In this document: piece after piece, positions 15,626-23,394 of the stretch
Numbering within the stretch: the first letter of the stretch is position 1
Layout: every line of letters starts with the position of its first letter
DNA from: Firmicutes bacterium UBA5010
GTDB lineage: Bacteria; Bacillota; Clostridia; Tissierellales; Sedimentibacteraceae
Assembly: GCA_002396645.1 (NCBI GenBank)
Contig: DGYI01000071.1
Coordinates: 56,621 to 86,300, forward strand
Length of the DNA stretch: 29,680 nucleotides
Reading direction: 5' to 3'
Made by a program: the position numbers and the translations under genes
The notes under the pieces: model-generated
Databases searched by the model: none
Told to the model about the DNA's origin: nothing
What the model saw: only the letters and a program-made list of their open reading frames with translations

Positions 15626-16483
15626 ATGAAGAATAAGGTTATAGCTTTATCTTTACTAATTACAGCGTTGTCTGTAGTACCTACGTTTGCAGATACAAAC
15701 AGCAACTGCAACACTATCAATTTGAATAGTATACTATCAAATAGCAACATTATTAAAAAGGGAGTAAACGTTTCTCAGCTTTGCGATTTATTGCCGAGCC
15801 AAAACACTAAAAATACTAACGTAAATATATCTGACATAATAAACAAATATTTCAGCAACAGCGGAAATAAAGATTGTGATCAAAATGTGACCAAGCCTAA
15901 CGGCGGTACTACTACTAAACCTAACAATCCAGGAAGCAACCAAGGCGGAGGCAGTAATCAAGGTACTACAAAACCAGATACTACCAAACCGGGCACTACT
16001 AAACCTGATGCTACAAAGCCTGGCACTACAAAACCTGATGCTACAAAACCTGATACTACTAAACCTAGTCAAGGTAACGGCAGCAGTACAAACTCATCAG
16101 TTTCAAGCTATGAAAGACAAGTTGTTGAATTGGTTAACGCTGAGAGAGCAAAAAATGGCTTATCTGCATTAACTCTTGACAGTTCAGTATCAAAAGTAGC
16201 AAGAGCTAAATCACAAGATATGGCTACTAATAATTACTTCAGTCACACATCTCCGACATACGGTAATGCCGGAAGCATGTTAAAACAATTCGGCATTAAG
16301 TACACAGCATACGGCGAAAATATTGCTTCAGGACAAAAAACTCCTCAGCAAGTAGTAACTGCATGGATGAATTCATCAGGACACAGAGCAAATATTCTTT
16401 CATCTACTTTCACAAAAATAGGTGTAGGATATGTAACAAATTCAAGCGGAAAAGCTTATTGGACACAAATGTTTATAAGATAA
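15626..16483 (+). CDS. Secreted CAP (SCP/PR-1-like, YkwD-type) protein
   Basis: A 285-residue exported protein. Residues 1-22 are a Sec signal peptide ending VPTFA before Asp23. An Asn-rich segment follows, then a low-complexity linker of repeated TKPD/TKPG units (about 110-150), and a C-terminal CAP domain (about 163-285) with HTSP, GENIA, GHRANIL and YWTQMF. The two His and the Glu of these motifs are the usual CAP cavity residues. The Pro/Thr linker probably spans the cell wall; there is no sortase or SLH anchor. Start at 15626 because AAGGAG precedes it; the longer frame from 15593 is less likely. CAP proteins in Bacillota are often spore or surface proteins; the biochemical role is unsettled. 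Confidence 0.92.
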   Translation: MKNKVIALSLLITALSVVPTFADTNSNCNTINLNSILSNSNIIKKGVNVSQLCDLLPSQNTKNTNVNISDIINKYFSNSGNKDCDQNVTKPNGGTTTKPNNPGSNQGGGSNQGTTKPDTTKPGTTKPDATKPGTTKPDATKPDTTKPSQGNGSSTNSSVSSYERQVVELVNAERAKNGLSALTLDSSVSKVARAKSQDMATNNYFSHTSPTYGNAGSMLKQFGIKYTAYGENIASGQKTPQQVVTAWMNSSGHRANILSSTFTKIGVGYVTNSSGKAYWTQMFIR

Positions 16484-16493
16484 TAAAAACAAT

Positions 16494-16524
16494 AAAAAAA
16501 TCGTGCAAATTGCACGATTTTTTT
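16494..16524 (+). terminator. Terminator between convergent CAP and M28 genes
   Basis: ATCGTGCA/TGCACGAT with a three-base loop is flanked by A7 and T7, so it works in both directions. Confidence 0.95.
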
Positions 16525-16553
16525 ATCTGATAGAAAAGTTCACTTTTTTATTT
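16518..16553 (-). repeat. Three-hairpin repeat, internally deleted copy D
   Basis: On the minus strand this reads AAAAAAGTGAAC joined directly to TTTTCTATCAGATAAAAAAA. The first block is the left end and the second the right end of copy A; hairpin 2 and the inner arms of hairpins 1 and 3 are missing. As in the other copies, the right end abuts the T-tract of a terminator hairpin. It overlaps the last codons of the M28 peptidase gene. Confidence 0.7.
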
Positions 16554-17822
16554 AGAATTCTTTTTATCCTTTTCTTCTTTCATTAAATATTTATCTACTT
16601 CCTCTTTCATATTTTGAGGAATCTCTCTCGGTACAGGAAATACGCATGAATTTACGGTTCTTTCACTGAAAAGATGTATAAATTCAGTTAATTCTTTTAT
16701 ATTTTCGGCACTTAAATGCTCTATCAGGTCATATCTGTTGTGTCCCGGAGCTCCTCCGTTTGCTCCGAAACGAGCAAAGCTGACTGCCGGAACTCCTTTA
16801 TCAGCATAAGGAGTTGAATCACTTGAGTATACGCTTTGAGTCACGGATATCGGAAACCCGATTTCTTTTGACATATATTCTATCATATTACACAAGCTGT
16901 TATCAGCCGTAACGAAGGCTCTGTTATACCCCAATATCGGTCCTGCCATATCAACATTTACTGCAAGAACTACTTTTTTTAGCTCTTCCTCATGAGTATC
17001 AGTATAATATTTACTTCCTAAAAGTCCTCTCTCTTCTGAACCAAACCATATGAATTTCAATGTTCTTTCAGGTGTATTTTCTTGATAATATCTGAGCAGC
17101 TCCATAATTATGACTGATCCTGCTCCATTGTCATATACTCCGTTACTGAAAGGTACACTGTCATAGTGAGCCACGAAATGTATTTCTTCATTTTCATATT
17201 TTTTTCCCTTAACAGTTGCAATGACATTATGAGAATCAATCTTTCCTTCTGTTTGCTCAAGAGTAATCCTTACTTTTGAGGGCGTATTCTTAAGCATTTC
17301 CATAGCATCCTTGGCTCTGATTGTAAGTCCCGGTAATTTACCGTGTTTCAGATGCTTTTCATTCAATTTTCTATCTTCTAAATCAGTTTTACTTTCATCA
17401 TCTATAACAGTTCCGCTAAATGAAATGAATCCTTTAACTCCTGCTTCAATTAAATTTTCATAAGCTTTTACATTAAATCCGCTGTTTATAAAAACAATTT
17501 TATCCTTTGAATTTATAAGATTTTGCTTATGTGCGTTTTCTACATATTCAAACTCACAAACCATGCCCTCAGAAGGAGTGCTTCCGGACATCCCATATCC
17601 GCTTACCGTATACTCTTTGTAATATGGCTCAAGCACTTCAAATTTAGCCTTTTTTATTTCATAGTGATCAACCTCGAACGGTTCGAGTTCTCCCTTTAAT
17701 CCAATATTTTCTATTTCTTCAAGTAAAATTTCGGCAGCCCTTTTTTCTTCACAGCTTCCGCTTGTTCTGACAAATCCAATTTTATTTAAAAGGTCAAATT
17801 GTCGTTTAGAACTAAATTTCAT
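16548..17822 (-). CDS. M28-family zinc aminopeptidase, cytosolic
   Basis: A 424-residue protein without a signal peptide. The two-zinc site of M28 peptidases is visible: HYDS (His about 217), YDNGAG (bridging Asp), GSEERGLLGS (catalytic Glu plus ligand), VDMAG (Asp) and GHNRYD (His). An inserted PA-like domain (about residues 95-200) separates the N-terminal helices from the catalytic core. It likely trims N-terminal residues from peptides, but the specificity is unknown. The start follows AAGGAG. The stop falls within the left end of repeat copy D, so the insertion or deletion event may have shaped the C-terminus, which is a charged Lys-rich tail (KEEKDKKNSK). Confidence 0.92.
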   Translation of the reverse strand: MKFSSKRQFDLLNKIGFVRTSGSCEEKRAAEILLEEIENIGLKGELEPFEVDHYEIKKAKFEVLEPYYKEYTVSGYGMSGSTPSEGMVCEFEYVENAHKQNLINSKDKIVFINSGFNVKAYENLIEAGVKGFISFSGTVIDDESKTDLEDRKLNEKHLKHGKLPGLTIRAKDAMEMLKNTPSKVRITLEQTEGKIDSHNVIATVKGKKYENEEIHFVAHYDSVPFSNGVYDNGAGSVIIMELLRYYQENTPERTLKFIWFGSEERGLLGSKYYTDTHEEELKKVVLAVNVDMAGPILGYNRAFVTADNSLCNMIEYMSKEIGFPISVTQSVYSSDSTPYADKGVPAVSFARFGANGGAPGHNRYDLIEHLSAENIKELTEFIHLFSERTVNSCVFPVPREIPQNMKEEVDKYLMKEEKDKKNSK

Positions 17823-17926
17823 AGCCTTCTCCTTTTCACATTCAGATAATATAAAACTACTTTATTATCCTATCACAGAGAAATATATTTTTCAACAATC
17901 CGGGCCATAGGAAATTTTTATATTAT

Positions 17927-19375
17927 TTAATCGTCCCATCTATATCCTTTGAACAATTTATCTAATAAATTTTCTATATCGTCATCATCATATATACTGT
18001 TCTCAAAGATATTTTCAAAAAAATCGTCTAATTCTTTTCCGTTTAGGTGTCTCCAGTCATGATTATGATTCATAATACAATTTAGCCATTCTTTTGAATC
18101 TGTCTCAAGATACAATTTAATTAACAATTTAAAAAGCTCACAATCTCCATCATCTATAGCTTCATCATACTTATCTCTTACAATATTTATTTTATGAGCA
18201 TAAGCCTTTGGCGGAGAACTTAGTGTTGCGAGAATTTCATGCTCTACATCAATCAGCATTCCTTCTTTTAAGCTGTTTAATAATACAGATTTTCCTTTCT
18301 TATCTAAAATGATTGTATTGCTGTCTACAGAAAGTATAAGTCTATATTCATAATATTTAGTACCGATTTTTACTTCATAGCTGACGGTTATGCTGCTGTC
18401 TTTAATGCTTATCTCTTCAATTATCGCATCTTCAATAAAATCTATTGCTAAATCATCAATCACCTCTATAGAATATGCCGCACATTGAGGCGGTAAGCTT
18501 TTACTCATAGCGCTTGAATGTTCAACTTTTATTTTCTGTCCTGTTGTTAAGTCTTTAAAGCTGATAGCTTTGCCATATTTATTTCTTATTTTCACATTAT
18601 CATCTAAAATAAATAAAATTTGTTTGCTTGCAGCATTGGAATCACCGACAAGTATATATGATTTATTTCCCGAAACGTACTTCTCGATTATTTTAGATTC
18701 TGTAATCTTAATATTTTCATTATTTCTGATAAGGTTAATTTTATATGCATAGGCTTGAGGTATATATGTTCTGCTTATCTTGCTTGAATGTTCTACATCA
18801 ATAATCATACCTTGATTCAAATTTGATATCTTAATATTATCCCCTGATTGATTATAAATTTTTGTGTTTGCATCAACAATTAAATTCATTGTATTTTCAA
18901 TTATTCTGTTTTTACTGTCTACTGTCTCGTATATAATTTTGACCAGCTTTTCAGATTTAGAATAATCTGATATTTTTTCTATATATGCGTTCTTTATTTG
19001 TGCAGAATTTTTTAGAATTTTAATACTAACAGCATTATTTACTTTATCTTTTTTGTCTCTTGATATTTTATTGTAGGTAATTTCTACATTCATACCTGTT
19101 TTTAAATCCGAACTTTTTATTTTAACACCATCAGCATTAAATATAGTGGTTTTATCTGATAGTTTAAACATAGACTTATCCGATTTTTCCCCTAATGTTA
19201 TTATGTTTGATTTTATCTCTGAAATTTCACCTACTCTGGCATACTCCCTGCTTTCTTTGAAAGCAGACACTTTATTATATTTCCATTTGTAGCCATCAGC
19301 AAAAGCAGCTATATTTGAAAATAATATAATTGCCGCTGTCATAAACACCGCTGTCTTAAATAAATATTTTCTCAT
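17927..19375 (-). CDS. Secreted protein with four tandem repeats
   Basis: A 482-residue protein starting after TAGGAGG. Residues 1-26 form a signal peptide (hydrophobic 8-25, cleavage near AAFA-DG). Four diverged repeats of about 85 residues follow (about 46-122, 128-216, 222-308, 313-402). Each has a strand-rich start, the core ...D.NT.I.N..G..I....L..GM.IDVEHS and, in repeats 2-4, PPQAYAY-like ends followed by KI..IRD. The spacing suggests a chain of small beta domains. The last 80 residues are acidic, ending DDDDIENLLDKLFKGYRWDD. No wall-anchoring motif is seen. I do not recognise a catalytic motif; a structural or ligand-binding surface role is likely. The short hairpin ATGGTT/AACCAT at 19394-19408 lies just before its ribosome site. 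Confidence 0.82.
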   Translation of the reverse strand: MRKYLFKTAVFMTAAIILFSNIAAFADGYKWKYNKVSAFKESREYARVGEISEIKSNIITLGEKSDKSMFKLSDKTTIFNADGVKIKSSDLKTGMNVEITYNKISRDKKDKVNNAVSIKILKNSAQIKNAYIEKISDYSKSEKLVKIIYETVDSKNRIIENTMNLIVDANTKIYNQSGDNIKISNLNQGMIIDVEHSSKISRTYIPQAYAYKINLIRNNENIKITESKIIEKYVSGNKSYILVGDSNAASKQILFILDDNVKIRNKYGKAISFKDLTTGQKIKVEHSSAMSKSLPPQCAAYSIEVIDDLAIDFIEDAIIEEISIKDSSITVSYEVKIGTKYYEYRLILSVDSNTIILDKKGKSVLLNSLKEGMLIDVEHEILATLSSPPKAYAHKINIVRDKYDEAIDDGDCELFKLLIKLYLETDSKEWLNCIMNHNHDWRHLNGKELDDFFENIFENSIYDDDDIENLLDKLFKGYRWDD

Positions 19376-19515
19376 TTTGACCTCCTATTATAATATGGTT
19401 GTTAACCATCGTTTTGCGAATTGGTAATTTTTAAGAGTGAACGATTTTCACCATATAAGTTTACATTGTTATAAATATTATTATAGACAGTAAAAATGAG
19501 TAAAAAGTTCCATTT

Positions 19516-19555
19516 ATACAAAAAAATAATAGCGCCTTTTTCGACACTATTATTT
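19516..19555 (-). terminator. Terminator of the DNA-repair operon
   Basis: AAATAATAG (19524-19532) and CTATTATTT (19547-19555) form a 9-bp stem that includes the stop codon of the upstream gene, followed on the minus strand by a run of T. Confidence 0.8.
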
Positions 19556-20287
19556 GATGTTGTTAAATTCTACTATATTTTTTCTATACCTTGCAGGTAC
19601 TTTTTGAAATTGAAGATTTATGTTTTTTCTGTCTTCAATAGCCAGTGTAGTAAAATAATCTTTCCAGAGCTTATGAAGCATAATCTCATCATTTGTCACA
19701 GAATCTATATTTAAAGAGCCTGCATCAATAATTTCCCAACGCTCATTTGCATATATAGCAGCAATATTTCTTCTCTCATCGTGTATAATGAATTTTTCGT
19801 ACTTATATCTATCAGCAAAATGCCCCGTTATAAGGGTAGTTATATTGTTATCGGGATTATATTTTGCATATAAAATTCCGCCGATATCCGAAAATCTCAA
19901 TAAACCTAAAAAACTGTGAGCCTCTCTGGAAACCCTTGTATACATTTCCATTACAGGCAGCACACTATCGTGAGAATACATATCGACAGCTATTCTGCCT
20001 TTCTTAAATCCGAATTCTATAAATTTAAGAATTTTATTATTTTTATCATTGTCACAGGATAAAAAAGCATGAAAAATTATGTGCATAGCTTCTTTGGATA
20101 TCTTTTTTTCGATTGCATCATAAACAGTATCTGCAAGATGAGAATCTGCGTCTATAATCATATAATCATTTATAATTGAATATTGATATGAATTTTTTTC
20201 ATAGATTCCCGAGGCTTTTTTTAATTTATAGCTGTGATATACACAGCTTAGAAATCCATCGAAACTGCCGTCATATAAATAATCCAT
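19550..20287 (-). CDS. DUF4130-type (TIGR03915) DNA metabolism protein
   Basis: A 245-residue protein whose start MDYLYDGSFDGFLSCVYHSY is the hallmark of the TIGR03915/DUF4130 family, a companion of radical SAM DNA-repair proteins. Other family-like blocks are REAHSFLGLLRF, HFADRY and IIHDERRNIAAIY. No metal or catalytic site is obvious. In many bacteria the family is fused to a uracil-DNA glycosylase-like domain (TIGR03914); here it is stand-alone and that domain is absent. The gene starts 15 bp after the radical SAM gene, with GGAGG before the ATG, and is clearly in the same operon. The operon promoter has a LexA box, which fits a role in repair. Confidence 0.88.
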   Translation of the reverse strand: MDYLYDGSFDGFLSCVYHSYKLKKASGIYEKNSYQYSIINDYMIIDADSHLADTVYDAIEKKISKEAMHIIFHAFLSCDNDKNNKILKFIEFGFKKGRIAVDMYSHDSVLPVMEMYTRVSREAHSFLGLLRFSDIGGILYAKYNPDNNITTLITGHFADRYKYEKFIIHDERRNIAAIYANERWEIIDAGSLNIDSVTNDEIMLHKLWKDYFTTLAIEDRKNINLQFQKVPARYRKNIVEFNNIK

Positions 20288-20302
20288 ATATCCTTGCCTC
20301 CG

Positions 20303-21550
20303 TTACAGCAGCTGAAATAAATTCAGCTGCTCCTGTATTTCTTTTTGCCTTATATCACTCTTAATATATTCAGGGTCTACTCCTACTCCGCCATAGTATT
20401 TACCGTTTACGGTTATAAAATATTTAGCTCTGTTAAGAGCGGTGCGCATCTTTTTCAAGGAATCATAGGATAAAAGCGCACCCTTTCTTTCCTTTACGAT
20501 TCTCTCGGCAGTAAGCACTCCGAATCCGGGAATTCTTAGTAAATCATCATAAGATGCCTTGTTCACCTCTATTGGAAATCTATCTATATTTCTGAAAGCC
20601 CAGGTCAATTTAGGGTCAAATTCAAGGTCCAGATTTCTTTCCGTTTCTGTAAACAATTCATCGCTTTTGAATTTATAAAACCTCATAAGCCAATCTGCCT
20701 GATAAAGTCTGTGCTCTCTTTTAAGCGGAGGAGCCGTGCTGAGTGCCGGTAAATTAGGGGAGCTGATAACAGGTATATAAGCAGAAAAGAACACTCTTTT
20801 CATATTGACCTTATCATACAATGATTGTGATAAGTTCAATATGGTACTGTCAGGATCGTTTGTCGCTCCTATAATAAGCTGTGTTGATTGGCCTCCCGGA
20901 ACAAAGGTCTTAGCATTTTTATATTTTTTTCTTTCCTCTTGGTTAATCTGTGTTTCCGATTTTATTTGGTTCATAGGTAATAACAGTCTCTCAGCTTTTT
21001 TTTGAGGGGCTAAAAGATGTAAGCTTTCTCTTGTCGGAAGCTCAATATTAACGCTCATTCTGTCGGCGAGAAAACCCGCTCTTCTTATTATTTCCGGGTC
21101 TGCACCGGGTATGACTTTGACATGAACATAACCGCCAAAATTATACTTAGTTCTCAAAAGCAGAAGAGTTTTGTATATATTCTCCATGGTATGATTCGGA
21201 CTTATATTTACGGCAGAGCTTAAAAACAATCCCTCTATATAGTTTCTCCTATAAAACTCAATAGTCAATTCAGCTACCTCCTCCGGTGTGAAGGTAGCTC
21301 TCTTTACATTGTTTGTAGCCCTGTTCATACAGTACATACAATCATATATGCAATCATTTGTAAGCAATATCTTTAAAAGAGATATACATCTTCCGTCAGA
21401 AGACCAAGTATGACAGATACCTGAAGCTGAGGCGTTGCCTATACTGCCGACTTTGTTATTTTTTCTGTCTACTCCACTTGAAACACAAGAAACATCATAC
21501 TTAGCGGCATCAGCTAAAATTTTAAGCTTTTCAAATATATTATCATCCAT
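20303..21550 (-). CDS. Putative DNA repair/modification radical SAM protein (TIGR03916-like)
   Basis: A 415-residue radical SAM enzyme. CIYDCMYC (Cys67, Cys71, Cys74) is the CxxxCxxC cluster site that binds 4Fe-4S and SAM. The region just before, ISLLKILLTNDC, and the following NRATNNVKRATFTPEEVAELT are typical of this family. Near the C-terminus a helix-hairpin-helix, RIPGFGVLTAERIVKER (about 337-353), suggests DNA binding. Family members are paired with the DUF4130 protein, as here. The reaction is unknown; direct reversal or modification of a base lesion is the usual suggestion. The start follows GAGGA. Transcription appears SOS-controlled. Confidence 0.92.
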   Translation of the reverse strand: MDDNIFEKLKILADAAKYDVSCVSSGVDRKNNKVGSIGNASASGICHTWSSDGRCISLLKILLTNDCIYDCMYCMNRATNNVKRATFTPEEVAELTIEFYRRNYIEGLFLSSAVNISPNHTMENIYKTLLLLRTKYNFGGYVHVKVIPGADPEIIRRAGFLADRMSVNIELPTRESLHLLAPQKKAERLLLPMNQIKSETQINQEERKKYKNAKTFVPGGQSTQLIIGATNDPDSTILNLSQSLYDKVNMKRVFFSAYIPVISSPNLPALSTAPPLKREHRLYQADWLMRFYKFKSDELFTETERNLDLEFDPKLTWAFRNIDRFPIEVNKASYDDLLRIPGFGVLTAERIVKERKGALLSYDSLKKMRTALNRAKYFITVNGKYYGGVGVDPEYIKSDIRQKEIQEQLNLFQLL

Positions 21551-21560
21551 AATTTTTCCT

Positions 21561-21606
21561 CGAACATTTGTTTGTTTAATTATATCATATGTATATAAGA
21601 TGTCAA
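21561..21606 (-). promoter_or_regulatory. Promoter and LexA (SOS) box of the radical SAM operon
   Basis: On the minus strand TTGACA (21601-21606), a 16-bp spacer and a perfect TATAAT (21579-21584) form the promoter. Immediately downstream lies CGAACATTTGTTTG (21561-21574, plus-strand reading), which differs from the Bacillus LexA/DinR consensus CGAACATATGTTTG at one position. The box overlaps the transcript start and runs into the ribosome site, an ideal position for repression that is lifted on DNA damage. Confidence 0.85.
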
Positions 21607-21759
21607 TAGAGAAATCTTGACTTTTATGAATATTATTGCTGTTTTTATGCTGTGTGCTGTCAGTATGTGTTTGAATATAATTTGTATGTCAAAAAATAAA
21701 AATACTTGATAGTTATAAGGCGGCAGCTCTCAATATCAAGTATTAATATAGTTTCAAAA

Positions 21760-22227
21760 TTAAATGGCAATAGAATCTAATTCAGATAAAAAATATTTCT
21801 TATCTTCTTCCTTATTTATATTTTCTGAAGCTTCTTTAGCCAATATCAAATATTTATCCATCTGCTCTTCATTTTTAGCTGTCATATATGCCCTTGCAAC
21901 CGCTTCATAAGCAAATGCCAGGTCAAAATCCTTTATATCATTGTCTATACACAATTCTAAAGAATAATTTGCATGATATAATGCGCTCTCAGGCATTCCC
22001 AACAAAGAATATACTCTGGAAATCTGCCACTCTCCTCTTGCAAATTCAAGAGCAGTTCCTATTATTCCCCAATGAAAACGCGATGCGTGTGCGGTATGTA
22101 TCATGTTTATATCATCTTCTTTTGTTCTGTCCTTTTTATCAATATAATCCCAAGTGGAATTAAAGTTGTCAATTGCCTGTTTTTTATGCCACTCCTGCAA
22201 GGATAAAGACATATTGTTTTCACCCAC
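21760..22227 (-). CDS. TPR-like hypothetical protein
   Basis: A 155-residue soluble, helical protein. Blocks such as HASRFHWG, GEWQISRVYSLLGMPESALYHANYSLELC and DFDLAFAYEAVARAYMTAKN have the small/large residue pattern of tetratricopeptide repeats; about three can be counted. The start is taken as GTG at 22227 because GGAGG lies six bases before it; the ATG five codons further is an alternative. The open frame extends upstream to 22350 but has no ribosome site there. I know similar uncharacterised proteins from Bacillota but no function. It stands alone, about 210 bp from the radical SAM operon, and is not obviously part of it. Confidence 0.78.
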   Translation of the reverse strand: MGENNMSLSLQEWHKKQAIDNFNSTWDYIDKKDRTKEDDINMIHTAHASRFHWGIIGTALEFARGEWQISRVYSLLGMPESALYHANYSLELCIDNDIKDFDLAFAYEAVARAYMTAKNEEQMDKYLILAKEASENINKEEDKKYFLSELDSIAI

Positions 22228-22369
22228 AATATTACCTCCAAAAAATCTATTAATTATTAATATCAGTGCTGCGATGATTTTTAATAAAAACTTATATAAA
22301 CTATAGCATGAGATTTTATCACTGTAAATAAAAAAGATTGTGTATATCATACTTTAGAATCTATGATAT

Positions 22370-22409
22370 AATATCCGTAACTTAAATCTTTATTTAGGTT
22401 ACGGATATT
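22370..22409. promoter_or_regulatory. Perfect 12-bp inverted repeat between divergent genes
   Basis: AATATCCGTAAC (22370-22381) is the exact complement of GTTACGGATATT (22398-22409). A TATAAT (22367-22372) overlaps its left arm. No T-tract follows on either strand, so an operator or leader hairpin is more likely than a terminator. Confidence 0.6.
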
Positions 22410-22424
22410 TAACAATGGCTCGGC

Positions 22425-22453
22425 TTGCCGGGACTATGATACTGCTATATAAT
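22425..22453 (+). promoter_or_regulatory. Promoter of the TIM-barrel protein gene
   Basis: TTGCCG (22425-22430), a 17-bp spacer and TATAAT (22448-22453) lie 20 bp before the start codon. The -35 itself is part of a small CGGC-TT-GCCG hairpin. Confidence 0.6.
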
Positions 22454-22473
22454 AAACTTTTCGAGGTGATTTT

Positions 22474-23250
22474 ATGAAAACCGGGATTTTTAGTTGGTTT
22501 GGTTATATACTTCCTATAGAAGAAAGACTTAAATTAATAAAAGACGCTGGCTTTGACAATGTAATGCTATGGTGGGAGGATGAAAGCATTCCACGATTTA
22601 TGGATAAAAAAAGTTTTGTATCCTTAGCAAATGAACTGGGCTTAAATGTGGACAATATACATTTACCTTACGAAGATTGCAATTTACTCTGGAGTGATAA
22701 AACATCGGACAGAGAGAGCCATGTCAACGAGGTTCTAAAATATATAGAAGGCTGCAAGTCATCAGGTGCAAACAGAATAGTAATGCACACAAACAGGGGC
22801 AGCTTGTCTGATGTTGATTATAAAAACGGCTATAAGTCATTTGAAAAAATAGTTCTCTTGGCAGAAGATATTAAAATAAAGGTGGCAGTAGAAAACACTA
22901 AAAAATTTGAATATACAGATTTTATTTTAAATGAATTTAATTCTGACTATTTGGGATTTTGCTATGATTCCTCTCATGATTTCATAAATGGAGAAAGCAA
23001 GGGTGAAATTCTTAGAAAATGGAAAGACAGATTGTTTTGTGTTCATCTGTCAGACAATGACGGAACAGATGACAGACACTGGCTTCCGAAAAAAGGGATT
23101 GTCGATTTTAAATCAATAATTGACATAATAAAAGAGACGTCCTGCGACAGACTATCAATGGAGGTCTATCCCTTTGAAGAAGAAAAGAAGCTGTCACCGG
23201 CAAGGTTTTTGAAGCTTGCTTATGAGATAAACAGGAAGTTGATTGTGTAA
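22474..23250 (+). CDS. Sugar phosphate isomerase/epimerase (AP endonuclease 2-like TIM barrel)
   Basis: A 258-residue protein of the xylose isomerase-like/AP endonuclease family 2 fold. Strand ends carry the expected metal and acid residues: NIHLPY, VMHTNRG, VAVENT (Glu), FCYDSSHD (Asp, His), CVHLSDNDG with DDRHWLPKKG, and SMEVYP (Glu). The final KKG...DF segment is common in sugar isomerases such as IolE or hydroxypyruvate isomerase. This favours sugar epimerisation over endonuclease IV activity, but the substrate is open. The ribosome site is GAGGTG. It is flanked by its own promoter and that of the next gene, so it is a single-gene unit. Confidence 0.87.
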   Translation: MKTGIFSWFGYILPIEERLKLIKDAGFDNVMLWWEDESIPRFMDKKSFVSLANELGLNVDNIHLPYEDCNLLWSDKTSDRESHVNEVLKYIEGCKSSGANRIVMHTNRGSLSDVDYKNGYKSFEKIVLLAEDIKIKVAVENTKKFEYTDFILNEFNSDYLGFCYDSSHDFINGESKGEILRKWKDRLFCVHLSDNDGTDDRHWLPKKGIVDFKSIIDIIKETSCDRLSMEVYPFEEEKKLSPARFLKLAYEINRKLIV

Positions 23251-23332
23251 ATACAGATATCTTAATTATCAGCTATTTTATCTATCATGACTTTAAACAA
23301 TTTTAACATCTGGGAATATTTGGGTATTGTGA

Positions 23333-23361
23333 TTGACTAATAAATATTAATTGGATATAAT
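23333..23361 (+). promoter_or_regulatory. Promoter of the LRR lipoprotein gene
   Basis: TTGACT (23333-23338), a 17-bp spacer and TATAAT (23356-23361). Confidence 0.8.
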
Positions 23362-23394
23362 ATATGTAAAATATTTGTATTTAAGAGGTAAATT

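Noticed and set aside
15950..16075. CRISPR-like or satellite repeats in the CAP gene
   Set aside because: These are in-frame codons of a TKPD/TKPG linker, not separate repeats with spacers.
17673..17687. LexA box CTCGAACGGTTCGAG
   Set aside because: The half sites are one base apart rather than four, and it lies deep inside the M28 coding region.
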